Made by a program: the position numbers and the translations under genes. From contig NZ_BNCK01000003.1 of assembly GCF_014656435.1 (NCBI RefSeq), positions 538,099 through 602,098 of the forward strand: 64,000 nucleotides of DNA. The letters run 5' to 3'. This DNA comes from Thalassotalea marina (GTDB taxonomy: Bacteria; Pseudomonadota; Gammaproteobacteria; Enterobacterales; Alteromonadaceae). Shown piece by piece: positions 1 to 8,738 of the stretch (the stretch's first letter is position 1; each line of letters opens with the position of its first letter). Below the pieces are notes generated by a model. That model made no database searches. It had not been told where the DNA came from and saw only the letters and a list, made by a program, of their open reading frames with translations.

Positions 1-41
1 AAGGATGATTTTTAACGAAACCTTCATAAAACTTTTGACCC

Positions 42-74
42 AAAAAACGCCTTGCATAGGTGCACAAGGCGTTT
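42..74 (-). terminator. Intrinsic terminator after fecR-like gene
   Basis: A 10-bp perfect stem (45-54 pairing with 65-74) is followed, reading the minus strand, by a run of T (complement of the A run at 42-47). It lies 10 bases past the stop codon of the FecR-like gene and should end the sigma/anti-sigma transcript before whatever lies beyond the left edge. Confidence 0.8.
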
Positions 75-84
75 GGCAGCAATA

Positions 85-1098
85 TTAATTTGAATAAGAA
101 ATAATGATCGCGTTTTCTTGTTTTTCAATGTGTAAGGGATAAGCAGCGGGAAGTGAATCAATCAGCATCGCCACTTTATCTGTAGTTATTAGCGTATTAA
201 TGGTGAGTTGAGCTATTTGCTCGTCTTTTACCACTATGGTTTTATCGATATAAGGTTGAATTCGATAAACAAATTCATCTAGTGGTGTATTTGAAAACAC
301 CAGTTTATTGTCCATCCATGCTAATGCATCTTCGGTAGAAAAGGGGGAGATAGCTGAAACATCGTTGCCACTAACCGACGCCACCACTTGTTCACCCTGA
401 ATGATATCAACGCTATAACCGGTTTCATCGGCAGAGCTAACTCGAACACTGCCTTCAACCACGGACACTTGTGTTGCATTGTGTAACTGGTTAACTTCAA
501 ATTCAGTGCCCGTAACCTCAACCTTATTGTTACCATGAATAACGATAAACGGCAGATCAGGTTTAGATTGCACATCAAAATAGGCTCGACCACTGATCAA
601 GGTGGCAGCTCTAACATCTGTCATTTCTCGATAAACCACTTTACTGCTGGGCCCAAGCGTTAACACACTGCCATCTGCAAGCGTATATTTTGATGTTTGC
701 GCAATTGCTGTTGTGTATGTGTTCGACCTGCTGTCGTCAATTGGCTTTTCCACTGTGCCGTTGATTTGCAGTAAAAACACCATCACTAAAGATGCAGCGA
801 TGGCGAACCCTCCAGTTAGGGTATAGCTCTTTGTTTTTTGGTGATGTAGATTTGCTACATCATTTTTTTCATTTACCTTAAAGGCGATGGCGTTATCGGT
901 AAATCCTGCTTTATCCCAGACCTTAAGTAACTCGTCATAAGCCGCACGATGAGAAGCACTACTGGTATACCAGTGTTCAAACTGTGTCTGATATTTTGAA
1001 GACAACATATGGTCATTCATTACTGTAAACCAATGAATTGCTTGTTCTTGTACGCTGTCGCCTTTACTTATTGCCTCAGATTGTTGTTCATTATTCAT
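85..1098 (-). CDS. FecR family anti-sigma factor / sigma regulator
   Basis: This 337-residue protein has the FecR layout: an N-terminal cytoplasmic DUF4880-type helical region (about 15-65, with FEHWYTSSASHRAAYDEL), one hydrophobic segment at about 95-112, then a periplasmic FecR domain (about 125-235, including VEGSVRVSS and EFEVNQL) and a C-terminal DUF4974-like domain. FecR proteins sit in the inner membrane, bind a cognate ECF sigma factor and release it when a TonB-dependent receptor signals from the outer membrane. The sigma gene is 32 bp upstream on the same strand, so the pair is probably one operon. No receptor gene is visible; it may lie beyond the left edge. The inducing ligand cannot be told from sequence. 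Confidence 0.9.
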   Translation of the reverse strand: MNNEQQSEAISKGDSVQEQAIHWFTVMNDHMLSSKYQTQFEHWYTSSASHRAAYDELLKVWDKAGFTDNAIAFKVNEKNDVANLHHQKTKSYTLTGGFAIAASLVMVFLLQINGTVEKPIDDSRSNTYTTAIAQTSKYTLADGSVLTLGPSSKVVYREMTDVRAATLISGRAYFDVQSKPDLPFIVIHGNNKVEVTGTEFEVNQLHNATQVSVVEGSVRVSSADETGYSVDIIQGEQVVASVSGNDVSAISPFSTEDALAWMDNKLVFSNTPLDEFVYRIQPYIDKTIVVKDEQIAQLTINTLITTDKVAMLIDSLPAAYPLHIEKQENAIIISYSN

Positions 1099-1130
1099 AT
1101 GTATTCACTTTGCCCCAAATAGCCATAGCG

Positions 1131-1685
1131 TTATTTATGGTGTTCAGAAGTGCCAGCCAAAATGCTAAGCGCGCTGTTAAGTTGACGACAGATATCTGCA
1201 ACACTCCACCCTGTTTCTTTTGCTATTTGTTGGTATGTTTTGCCATCTAAACGACTGGCAGTAACAATATGTTTTTGTTTAATAGAAAGAGAGCTAAACA
1301 GCTGATCAACTTTTTTCAGCTCTTGCTGCGAACTAATGATTTTGTCAGGGTCACCATAACAAAGAAGCTCACTATCGATACCTTCGTCTGCGCACGGAAG
1401 ATGTTCAGTAAGCCAACGCTCAGACTTAAGTGAGCGCAGCGCAATATTCATCGACACCTTATAGAGAAAAGCCTTAGGGTTGGTAATATGTGCACGCGAT
1501 TTCATTTTCGATAACTGGAAAAAAGCATCTTGCGCGACATCTTCAGGATCGGGTGGTCCTGAACCATAGGTTTTACGCAAAAATGCACATAATCCGCGCC
1601 AATGTTCCTGATAAAAGTTTTTTAAGTCTGACTCAGCAGCCTTTTGTAATTTAGTGTGCTTTCCTTGGCGACACGATAAAGCCAT
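1131..1685 (-). CDS. ECF RNA polymerase sigma factor, FecI type
   Basis: The protein shows sigma region 2 (FYQEHWRGLCAFLRKTYG, DPEDVAQDAFFQL) and region 4 with a helix-turn-helix (KTYQQIAKETGWSVADICRQL), the layout of ECF sigma factors. With the FecR partner directly downstream it is a FecI-like cell-surface-signalling sigma factor. The open frame extends to an ATG at 1769, but those first 28 residues (rich in V and I) do not resemble sigma factors. The ATG at 1685 puts the usual short tail before region 2 and gives 184 residues. It has an AAAGGA close in front, though the spacing is tight, so the start is uncertain. Target promoters are unknown. Confidence 0.85.
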   Translation of the reverse strand: MALSCRQGKHTKLQKAAESDLKNFYQEHWRGLCAFLRKTYGSGPPDPEDVAQDAFFQLSKMKSRAHITNPKAFLYKVSMNIALRSLKSERWLTEHLPCADEGIDSELLCYGDPDKIISSQQELKKVDQLFSSLSIKQKHIVTASRLDGKTYQQIAKETGWSVADICRQLNSALSILAGTSEHHK

Positions 1686-1891
1686 ATCCTTTGGCTTTTT
1701 GGTAAAGTTAACCGTAGAGACTTTCGATAATGTGTTCACGATAACAACCACACAAACGTCAATATACACCGAAAAGCGGCATTAAAGAGTTAATGTTAAA
1801 GTCATTGTGTTACAGAAATTAGAGGTTGAAGCTGATCAGTTAGCAGAAGTAGTTGTATCAACGTATGAATAATTATTTAGTTAATTTTTCC

Positions 1892-2131
1892 TTAGTTATC
1901 TAATGGTATAAGCTCAAAATCGACGAACTCTTCCCATTTTGCAAACCACTGTTCAAACAATTTAATATCATTGGATTCCATCAGCTGAAAACAAATATTT
2001 TTTTCTGCATTTACCCAAGAATTTAAATAGTGCAATCCTGCAGGAAATTGACGACCTTTTTCATTATAAACCTGATAGTTTTTTTCCATCAATCCAGGTT
2101 TAAATTTTTCCACTACCATAAATTTTTGCAC
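1892..2131 (-). CDS. DUF3303 family small protein
   Basis: This 79-residue cytoplasmic protein (no signal peptide) matches my memory of the DUF3303 pattern: a start like FMVVEKFKPG, a middle GRQFPAGLHYLNSWV, then CFQLMESND and FVDFELIPL near the end. The fold is expected to be a small alpha/beta barrel of the dimeric ferredoxin-like kind. The function of the family is unknown. It stands alone between the glmS terminator and the sigma-factor gene on the same strand, and no partner can be inferred. Confidence 0.75.
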   Translation of the reverse strand: MQKFMVVEKFKPGLMEKNYQVYNEKGRQFPAGLHYLNSWVNAEKNICFQLMESNDIKLFEQWFAKWEEFVDFELIPLDN

Positions 2132-2144
2132 ACTTTCACCTTAT

Positions 2145-2180
2145 AAAAAAACACCTTAGTGCAAAGCAATAAGGTGTTTT
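2145..2180 (-). terminator. Intrinsic terminator after glmS
   Basis: An 11-bp stem (2147-2157 with 2170-2180) is followed on the minus strand by a run of T. It lies just beyond the glmS stop codon at 2196 and closes the regulator-glmS operon. Confidence 0.85.
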
Positions 2181-2195
2181 GTAGCTAATTTGACA

Positions 2196-4028
2196 TCATT
2201 CAACGGTAACGGATTTTGCCAAGTTACGTGGTTGGTCTACGTCAGTTCCTTTGATGATCGCTACATAGTAAGAAAGTAGCTGCAGCGGTAAGGTGTACAC
2301 CACTGGCGCGATAATATCGTCACAGTGTGGCACGTTAATCACTGTCATGGTGTCATCGCTTTCAAACTTAGCTTCTGTATCGGCAAATACATACATCAAG
2401 CCACCGCGAGCACGTACTTCTTCTACATTGGATTTCAGTTTTTCAATTAAGTCATTTTTTGGCGCAACAACTATAACCGGCATTTCTGCGTCGATAAGTG
2501 CCAGAGGCCCATGTTTTAACTCACCAGCAGCATAAGCTTCAGCGTGAATATAAGAAATTTCTTTAAGCTTTAATGCACCTTCCATCGCGATTGGATATTG
2601 GTCACCACGGCCAAGGAATAGTGCATGATGCTTATCAGCAAAATCTTCAGCTAGATCTTCAATTGAGCTAGCTAGCGCTAATACTTCATCTAATTTATTT
2701 GGCAAACTCATTAGTGAATGGGCAATGTCTTGCTGCACATTTTCAGGCATGCCATGATGTTGTCCGATCGCTAATGTCATCATTAACAGACCAACCAATT
2801 GTGTGGTGAAGGCTTTTGTTGATGCTACGCCAATTTCAGCGCCAGCTTTGGTCATAAAGGCCAAATCAGATTCTCGTACCAACGATGAACCTGGGACGTT
2901 ACAAATCGTCATACTCGCGCGATAGCCTAGTTCTTTGGCTAAACGCAAAGCAGCTAGTGTATCTGCTGTTTCACCTGACTGTGAAATTGTGACTAACAAG
3001 GCATTTCTAGGTACATGAGACTGACGGTAGCGGAATTCACTGGCAATTTCTACATTACAAGATACACCAGCTAAGCTTTCTAACCAGTAGCGCGCCACCA
3101 TGCCTGAATGATAACTGGTACCACATGCAATGATTTGTACATGTTCAATTTCTTTAAAAATATCGTCTGCACCTTCACCAAATGCGTTGATATCAATTGC
3201 ATTACCAATTAAACGACCTTCAAGGGTATTGCGAATAGCGGTAGGCTGTTCATAGGTTTCTTTTAACATGTAATGGCGATATTCACCTTTGTCACCACTG
3301 TCTTGCGCAACTTCACGCTCTTTGGCTTCACGTTCAACTGCATTGCCATTAACGTCAAAAATACTCACGTTATGACGTGTCACTTCTGCAACATCACCTT
3401 CTTCTAAAAAGGCGAATTTACGCGTTACAGGCAACAAAGCTAACATATCAGAAGCAATGAAATTTTCACCTAAACCATAACCAATAACCAGTGGGCTACC
3501 TGAACGAGCAACGACGATGCGATCTTTGTCATTGCTGTCCATCACCACAGTGCCATACGCACCTTCTAACTGAGATGCTGCTTTTTGCATTGCCGCAAGC
3601 AATGAGCTGGCTGTTTTCATCTCATGATGTACTAAATGAGCGATAACTTCAGTGTCTGTTTCCGAACTAAACACATAACCTAACGCTTGTAATTGCTCTT
3701 TCAGCTCTTTGTGGTTTTCTATGATGCCGTTATGAACCACGGCAATGTTATCACTTGAAATATGTGGATGAGCGTTAATTTCGCTTGGTGCACCATGTGT
3801 TGCCCAGCGAGTGTGGGCAATACCTGTACCGCCCACTAAAGGTTGATCAGTTAATGCATCAGCTAGCTCTTGTACTTTACCTAGTCTTCGAGCGCGATTT
3901 AATTGTTTATCGTTATCTATAATGGCGACGCCAGCAGAGTCGTAACCTCGGTACTCCAACCTTTTTAAACCTTCTACGAGAATTTCTGCTACATCTCGTT
4001 GCGCTACTGCACCTACAATACCACACAT
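2196..4028 (-). CDS. glmS: Glutamine-fructose-6-phosphate aminotransferase (isomerizing)
   Basis: GlmS makes glucosamine-6-phosphate from fructose-6-phosphate and glutamine, the first step towards UDP-GlcNAc for peptidoglycan and LPS. The 610-residue length equals the family norm. The protein starts MCGIVGAV, so Cys2 (after Met removal) is the N-terminal nucleophile of the glutaminase domain. HTRWATHG follows at about 72. Two SIS sugar-isomerase domains follow, with the phosphate-binding [11 protein letters not shown] in the first, and the conserved end [13 protein letters not shown] is present. A good ribosome site (AAGGA) lies about 8 bases before the ATG. It is 27 bp downstream of a DeoR-type regulator, which is likely to control it together with itself. 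Confidence 0.98.
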   Translation of the reverse strand: MCGIVGAVAQRDVAEILVEGLKRLEYRGYDSAGVAIIDNDKQLNRARRLGKVQELADALTDQPLVGGTGIAHTRWATHGAPSEINAHPHISSDNIAVVHNGIIENHKELKEQLQALGYVFSSETDTEVIAHLVHHEMKTASSLLAAMQKAASQLEGAYGTVVMDSNDKDRIVVARSGSPLVIGYGLGENFIASDMLALLPVTRKFAFLEEGDVAEVTRHNVSIFDVNGNAVEREAKEREVAQDSGDKGEYRHYMLKETYEQPTAIRNTLEGRLIGNAIDINAFGEGADDIFKEIEHVQIIACGTSYHSGMVARYWLESLAGVSCNVEIASEFRYRQSHVPRNALLVTISQSGETADTLAALRLAKELGYRASMTICNVPGSSLVRESDLAFMTKAGAEIGVASTKAFTTQLVGLLMMTLAIGQHHGMPENVQQDIAHSLMSLPNKLDEVLALASSIEDLAEDFADKHHALFLGRGDQYPIAMEGALKLKEISYIHAEAYAAGELKHGPLALIDAEMPVIVVAPKNDLIEKLKSNVEEVRARGGLMYVFADTEAKFESDDTMTVINVPHCDDIIAPVVYTLPLQLLSYYVAIIKGTDVDQPRNLAKSVTVE

Positions 4029-4055
4029 ATTTTATTTCCTTTTTAACGAGTTGCG

Positions 4056-4814
4056 TTAAGCGATTATTACGTTTATGCCATGTGAAACAAGTTGTTGTTT
4101 AATTTCCGGCGACAGTTCATCGTCAGTAATTAATACATGTATTTGTTGCCATGGAATTTCTAAATTAGGAATTTTTCGATTAAATTTTTCAGATTCAACC
4201 ATCACAATAACTTCTCTCGATACTTCGGCCATCACTTGGCTTAGGCCTAAAAGTTCGTTGAACGTTGTTGTGCCGCGCTCAATATCTATACCATCGGCGC
4301 CAATAAATAATTGGTCAAAGTCATATGATCGTAGAACACTTTCAGCCACTTTGCCTTGAAATGATTCAGAGTGAGGATCCCAAGTACCGCCGGTCATCAA
4401 TAATGTTGGTTCATTTTCCAGTGCGTGGATGTCCGACGCGATCGCCAATGAATTTGTCATCACCACTAAGCCTTGCTTTTTGCTTAGCTCTTTAACTAAC
4501 GCACTAGTGGTGCTGCCACTATCAAGAATAATGCGGTTATGGTCTCGGATCAGTGTCGCCGCTTTCTCTGCAATACTGATCTTTCGCTTTGAAACTTTTT
4601 CACTTTTAGGCTCGATAAGTTCAGAGGGCAGGGGAACAGCACCACCATAACGTCTAAGTAAAAGACCGCTATTTTCTAGTGCCGCCAAATCTTTTCTTAT
4701 AGTTACTTCTGAGGTATCAAACTTTTTAGCAAGTTGTTCAACGCTAACTTCACCATGTTCATTAAGTTCAGTGATGATGATATGTCGGCGTTGTTTAGTA
4801 TTTCTTTTTGTCAT
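4056..4814 (-). CDS. DeoR family transcriptional regulator, probable regulator of glmS
   Basis: The 252-residue protein has an N-terminal DeoR winged helix-turn-helix (about 8-60, with VEQLAKKFDTSEVTIRKDL and LLLRRYGGA) and a C-terminal DeoRC sugar-phosphate sensing domain (ILDSGSTTSALVKEL and LFIGADGIDIERG). DeoR-family repressors respond to phosphorylated sugars. Placed 27 bp upstream of glmS on the same strand, it probably senses an amino-sugar phosphate and adjusts GlmS supply. Two direct repeats sit immediately in front of its start codon (4815-4851) and look like its own operator. There is no clear Shine-Dalgarno before the ATG, because the repeats occupy that place. Confidence 0.88.
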   Translation of the reverse strand: MTKRNTKQRRHIIITELNEHGEVSVEQLAKKFDTSEVTIRKDLAALENSGLLLRRYGGAVPLPSELIEPKSEKVSKRKISIAEKAATLIRDHNRIILDSGSTTSALVKELSKKQGLVVMTNSLAIASDIHALENEPTLLMTGGTWDPHSESFQGKVAESVLRSYDFDQLFIGADGIDIERGTTTFNELLGLSQVMAEVSREVIVMVESEKFNRKIPNLEIPWQQIHVLITDDELSPEIKQQLVSHGINVIIA

Positions 4815-4851
4815 AAGTTTCGATTAAAACCAATTAAGTTTCGTTTTAAAA
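4815..4851 (-). promoter_or_regulatory. Direct-repeat operator candidate for the DeoR-type regulator
   Basis: Two near-identical 15-16 base repeats, AAGTTTCGATTAAAA (4815-4829) and AAGTTTCGTTTTAAAA (4836-4851), begin 21 bases apart, which is two helical turns and so the same DNA face. They abut the start codon of the regulator. TTTCG-type direct repeats are typical of DeoR-family operators, so autorepression of the regulator-glmS operon is a reasonable inference. Confidence 0.5.
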
Positions 4852-4938
4852 CTTAGCTATTTAATCAAAAGCCGATAAAAATGACAACTAAATTGTTTGA
4901 TAGCAGATACTATCACCATAGCATTAAGGGCTATGCGC

Positions 4939-5685
4939 TCAATTGTTAATTAAAAAGTGGTATGACGGCAGGTCTTTAATTCGTTGGTGCGCTAGTAATA
5001 ATACTTCTAGGATTTCAACATCACTTTCTTTGTTTAACGCAATATAGCTACTTCTACTGGTTTCCGGAAAGACAGTAAAGTTGACCATTTCAGCAGCTCT
5101 GAGCTTTTGTTTTTCAAAGTAATGTTCAATTACTTCAGGATCTGTGTATAACAGCTCAACCTTATTGTTCAATAATAAGTCAATTGCTAATTCTATGTTC
5201 GACACAACATACAAATGCTGTTGTGCACTAAAACCTTGCTTTAATAACGAGCGATGACTGTAACTGTCACGCACAACAACTGTTAATTTAGATTTTGCTT
5301 GTTCAAACGTGGTAATAGTTGCCGTTTTATTGGATTTTAACGAGATAAATGCTCGTTCTAAATTGCTCACTTTAGTGATCCAATGAAAAAAAGGTTCTCT
5401 TTCTTTGGTTCTCACTATGCTTAACACTAATGTGTTAGGTTGAGTTTTGGCCACAAGCAAAGCACGAGCCCAAGGAAGAAAGCGTGTTTTATCGACCAAT
5501 TGCTGGTTTTGCAAAAGCAGTTTCAGAATTTCAATGGTTGGCCCTTTAAGTACGCCATTGTCGCGATATTGCAGCAGTTCATGCTCTGCTGCAACTATAT
5601 CAAGCGATGCAAGAGGGGGGTCATTAGCATTAGCTGTTGCACTAAAGCTAATGACGATTGTTGCTAAAAATAAAGCGAACTTCAT
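4939..5685 (-). CDS. Periplasmic solute-binding protein (family 3-like)
   Basis: A 248-residue protein with a clear signal peptide (cleavage near residue 20, after ANA) followed by a two-lobed binding-protein fold. The start LDIVAAEHELLQYRDNG with LKGPTIEILKLLLQ resembles the first lobe of the SBP_bac_3 family, which binds amino acids or other small solutes. YTDPEVIEHYF lies in the return lobe. No permease or ATPase gene is nearby, so it may be an orphan sensor-like binding protein rather than part of a transporter. Its start is 5 bases after the glmU stop, so it is probably translated from the glmU transcript. The ligand is not predictable. Confidence 0.75.
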   Translation of the reverse strand: MKFALFLATIVISFSATANANDPPLASLDIVAAEHELLQYRDNGVLKGPTIEILKLLLQNQQLVDKTRFLPWARALLVAKTQPNTLVLSIVRTKEREPFFHWITKVSNLERAFISLKSNKTATITTFEQAKSKLTVVVRDSYSHRSLLKQGFSAQQHLYVVSNIELAIDLLLNNKVELLYTDPEVIEHYFEKQKLRAAEMVNFTVFPETSRSSYIALNKESDVEILEVLLLAHQRIKDLPSYHFLINN

Positions 5686-5690
5686 TAAGT

Positions 5691-7049
5691 TTATTTTTTA
5701 GTAGGGCGTTGCCAGCCTTCGATGTTTCTTTGTTTTCCGCGAGCTACTGCAAGCTGTTCTTTTTCGACATCTTTAGCTATGACCGAGCCGGCACCAATGG
5801 TAGCGTTTTCACCAACATAAACAGGGGCTACAAGCGAAGAATTCGAACCAATAAACGCTTCGTCTGCAATAATGGTTTGTGATTTATTTGCGCCATCATA
5901 GTTACAAGTAATGGTACCCGCACCAATGTTAACGTTTTTACCAATATTGGCATCACCTAAGTAAGTTAAATGACCCGATTTACTACCTTCACCTAATGTG
6001 GATTTTTTCATTTCCACGAAGTTACCAACATGTGAGTTTCTGTTCATCACTGAGTCTGGGCGAATACGAGCAAATGGACCAACTGAACATTGATCGCCAA
6101 TAACAGCACCATCAATAATTGTATTAGGTTTAATTTCAGCGAATTCACCAATAGTGCAGTCTTTTAAAATACAGTTAGCACCAACTTTAACACCATCAGC
6201 TAAAACCACTTCACCTTCAAAAATACAGTTAATGTCAATTTTAACTTCTTGGCCGATCACTAGCTTTCCACGAATATCGATTCGGTGCGGATCTCGTAAG
6301 CTAGCACCTTGGATCATCAAATGCTCCGCTTCACGTAATTGGAATGCACGTTCTAACGTTGCAAGCTGCACCCTGTCATTTGCGCCTTCAGTTTCAATAG
6401 CAATATCAGGGTGTGCGGTTTCGATAAGCTTACCTTCAGCATGGCAAGCGGCAATAATATCAGTTAAATAGTACTCACCTTGTGCATTGTCATTAGACAG
6501 ATTAGACAACCAGCGTTTTAAATCAGCGCCGTTGGCATACAGAATACCTGAGTTTATTTCTTGAATGAGTAGTTGTTCTTGTGATGCATCTTTTTGTTCA
6601 ACAATACCAACAACTTGGCCATAATCTCGAACAATTCGGCCATAACCTGTTGGATTATCAACGGTTACCGTCAAAAGTGACATACCGTTGTCTGGCTTAG
6701 CAGCAATTAATCGTTCAAGTGTAGATACACGAGTTAGTGGCACATCGCCATACAATACCAGTACGTTTTCGTCGTCTTTAAGATGTGGTGACGCCATATC
6801 TACCGCATGGCCAGTACCTAACTGCTCTTTTTGTTCAACAAACGTAAGGTCATCACCTGTGACTTTGGCTTTTAAAATGTCACCACCAAAGCCATACACT
6901 AGATAGATATTCTCGGCATCCAAAAAACGAGCAGCATCAATAACATGCTCTACCATCGGCTTATCCGCAATGGTATGTAATACTTTAGGAAGGGAAGATT
7001 TCATACGGGTACCTTTACCCGCGGCTAAAATTACAACTGAGAGTGACAT
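5691..7049 (-). CDS. glmU: Bifunctional UDP-GlcNAc pyrophosphorylase / GlcN-1-P acetyltransferase
   Basis: GlmU acetylates glucosamine-1-phosphate and then couples it to UTP, giving UDP-N-acetylglucosamine for cell wall and LPS. The 452 residues fit the family. The N-terminal uridyltransferase carries [18 protein letters not shown] at about 8. The C-terminal left-handed beta-helix carries hexapeptide repeats and the acetyltransferase stretch [14 protein letters not shown] with [13 protein letters not shown]. In E. coli glmU follows atpC directly. Here a 2.5-kb accessory block separates them, and glmU is followed by a solute-binding protein gene instead of glmS. Confidence 0.98.
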   Translation of the reverse strand: MSLSVVILAAGKGTRMKSSLPKVLHTIADKPMVEHVIDAARFLDAENIYLVYGFGGDILKAKVTGDDLTFVEQKEQLGTGHAVDMASPHLKDDENVLVLYGDVPLTRVSTLERLIAAKPDNGMSLLTVTVDNPTGYGRIVRDYGQVVGIVEQKDASQEQLLIQEINSGILYANGADLKRWLSNLSNDNAQGEYYLTDIIAACHAEGKLIETAHPDIAIETEGANDRVQLATLERAFQLREAEHLMIQGASLRDPHRIDIRGKLVIGQEVKIDINCIFEGEVVLADGVKVGANCILKDCTIGEFAEIKPNTIIDGAVIGDQCSVGPFARIRPDSVMNRNSHVGNFVEMKKSTLGEGSKSGHLTYLGDANIGKNVNIGAGTITCNYDGANKSQTIIADEAFIGSNSSLVAPVYVGENATIGAGSVIAKDVEKEQLAVARGKQRNIEGWQRPTKK

Positions 7050-7118
7050 AAGCGTTCCATGTGTTATTTTTTAACTATTCTAACGCTGAAAGCTCAGCGG
7101 ATTCCAATGATAATTAAA

Positions 7119-7853
7119 TTAATCTTCGACCAATCCAACTTCAAGTTTATCGAACCAATCTAGAAAGCGCTTTACATCATCTCCTCTAAAGATTCGTCCA
7201 TGTTGTGGGCATAGTTGCTCTATCTCCAGTTTAGAAACTCTCTCAATCCAACGAGATTTAGCTTTATTTGAAGGCATCCAGCGCTGATGAAAAAATCGCA
7301 TTTTGTCGCAGTGGGAGTCAAAGTCTTCGACATACATAGGGGCATCATGAGGCTCAAGCGCAGCACCTATATCCCCTGACATAAGGATTTTGGCTTCTTC
7401 ATCGTAAACATTGAAGTTTCCCGAAGAATGCAAATAGTGTGCGGGAATAAAAGTCAGTTGCACACCATCAATTTTTATACTTTCACCACCGTCAGGGATT
7501 GCAGAGTAGGATATATTACTCATACCAAAATGGCGTATAAATCCTTCCCATAACCATGGCGAATGTAAAGTGGCATTAGGTAATGCTTGATCCCACAAGC
7601 CTAACGATGAAATTATGTCGGGATCTTGGTGCGAAGCAAAAAGGTGCGTCACTTGTTCAATAGGGCAGATCTTAACAACAGCGGCTAGCATTGAAGAAAA
7701 AATCTCGATTCCACCAGGATCCATTATTAATGCTTTATTTGCTGTTACCACCAAATATTGATTAGTATCTATAATGGCTTGTGGCTTTTCTGGGTCACGA
7801 CCCAATACATACCAATGATAACTTTTGTCTTTATTAATTTTTGTAAGTTTCAT
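7119..7853 (-). CDS. Metallo-beta-lactamase-fold protein, ODP-like (diiron oxygen/iron sensor candidate)
   Basis: The 244-residue soluble protein has the metallo-beta-lactamase fold of the flavodiiron and ODP group. The first ligand motif is ASHQDPD with H75, D77 and D79; then HYLHSSGNF with H139 and H142; then MSGDIG with D161; then PQHGRIF with H219. There is no flavodoxin domain, so it is not a full flavodiiron reductase. ODP proteins in Treponema and Thermotoga bind a diiron-peroxo centre and are genetically coupled to cytoplasmic chemoreceptors lacking a sensor domain (established by Muok and colleagues). Here the start overlaps by 4 bases the stop of an MCP-like coiled-coil gene, the same arrangement. 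The sensing role is inference; a hydrolase remains possible. Confidence 0.75.
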   Translation of the reverse strand: MKLTKINKDKSYHWYVLGRDPEKPQAIIDTNQYLVVTANKALIMDPGGIEIFSSMLAAVVKICPIEQVTHLFASHQDPDIISSLGLWDQALPNATLHSPWLWEGFIRHFGMSNISYSAIPDGGESIKIDGVQLTFIPAHYLHSSGNFNVYDEEAKILMSGDIGAALEPHDAPMYVEDFDSHCDKMRFFHQRWMPSNKAKSRWIERVSKLEIEQLCPQHGRIFRGDDVKRFLDWFDKLEVGLVED

Positions 7854-8473
7854 CTTCTGTCCAATTTAATGCTATTAACATGTTCAATTGCCGATAAGAT
7901 ATGGGCTTTTATTTTTGTCGCAGCCTCTTCTACATTATCAGCCACACTATAGAGGGTATCCTGAAAATCAGTATCAGCCTGTGAGGCTTCTACTCGTGAA
8001 AGCGTGGCTAATACCACAGCCGTTCGTAACTCATCAGACAGCAGTATTAACTCTTCACTTAGCTTTTCTAAAAGCGATCTGTGTGTAAAAGACAAAGCCT
8101 GCTGTTGCTTTACGATCATAGATATAGGTTGATGTAATGACTGGTTAAACTGTGCCTGATTATTACTTTGTAATACGCCATTAAACTTATTGAATGCGTT
8201 ATCAATTCGGTATTTGTTTGCTGAATTACGGCTTAATTTGTTGGCTAGCTCATTAATATTTTTAGAAGAGGAGATAGTGGTATTAGCTAATTGATCGATA
8301 AAATCTGTCAATGGCTTAAAGCCAGCAGCATTTTGCCCAGCCCGAAGTGCAACTGCTCTGGCATTACTCGCCGTAATAGACAATTGTTTCGCAATATTAT
8401 TTGCTTGCTCTAAGCTGGCGGCTACTTGAGCTGCCCCTACGAAGTACTGATATTCCCTGTCCAATTGTTCCAC
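7850..8473 (-). CDS. Minimal chemoreceptor-like coiled-coil protein without sensor domain
   Basis: This 207-residue protein has no signal peptide or membrane segment. Residues 24-80 follow the register of the MCP signalling hairpin: NNIAKQ, then NARAVALRAGQNAAGF, then FIDQLANTT, matching the usual NAAIEAARAGE-GRGFAVVA-EVR-LA pattern in spacing and character. The E-V-R of the tip, which contacts CheA/CheW in true receptors, is not kept. The remainder is long amphipathic helix (about 70-100, 125-165 and 168-205), enough to form a short antiparallel coiled coil. The stop overlaps the start of the ODP-like gene by 4 bases, indicating coupled translation and probably a complex. It may signal to chemotaxis proteins or act as a stand-alone scaffold. 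Confidence 0.65.
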   Translation of the reverse strand: MEQLDREYQYFVGAAQVAASLEQANNIAKQLSITASNARAVALRAGQNAAGFKPLTDFIDQLANTTISSSKNINELANKLSRNSANKYRIDNAFNKFNGVLQSNNQAQFNQSLHQPISMIVKQQQALSFTHRSLLEKLSEELILLSDELRTAVVLATLSRVEASQADTDFQDTLYSVADNVEEAATKIKAHILSAIEHVNSIKLDRR

Positions 8474-8738
8474 GAGTTAAACACTATTTAATACCTTTAA
8501 ACTATAGTATTGATTGCTTAGCCAATTATTCAAATTTTATTAACTGATCTAAGATTAAATATTGCACTTTTTATCAAAATAAATCTGAGTTACAACATCA
8601 TCAATAATAAAAGTAAAGTTGACTATTGACTTCTAACTGTTCAATAAATAATCTGAAAAAAGGTGAAGGGAATCACTAGTTGTTGTTTGGCTTAAGTTGC
8701 CTTCATCGTGAAACAACAATAAACAAAAGGATTAGACA
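8474..8738. promoter_or_regulatory. Divergent intergenic region between the receptor/sensor pair and the small secreted proteins
   Basis: This 265-bp AT-rich region separates the minus-strand sensor operon from three plus-strand small secreted proteins and must hold both promoters. Two TTGACT hexamers (8619-8624 and 8626-8631) could be -35 elements for the plus-strand genes, with only weak -10 matches around 8643-8654. In the presumed 5' leader, TTGTTGTTT (8680-8688) can pair with AAACAACAA (8711-8719). Confidence 0.4.

Noticed and set aside
4029..4055. glmS ribozyme or riboswitch upstream of glmS
   Set aside because: The gap to the upstream gene is only 27 bp, too short for the ribozyme, which is a Firmicutes feature.
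4917..4935. CATAGC/GCTATG hairpin after the solute-binding gene as terminator
   Set aside because: The stem is 6 bp and no T run follows on the minus strand.
7084..7099. CGCTGA/TCAGCG hairpin between glmU and the MBL gene as terminator
   Set aside because: Short stem and no U tract in either direction; could be chance.
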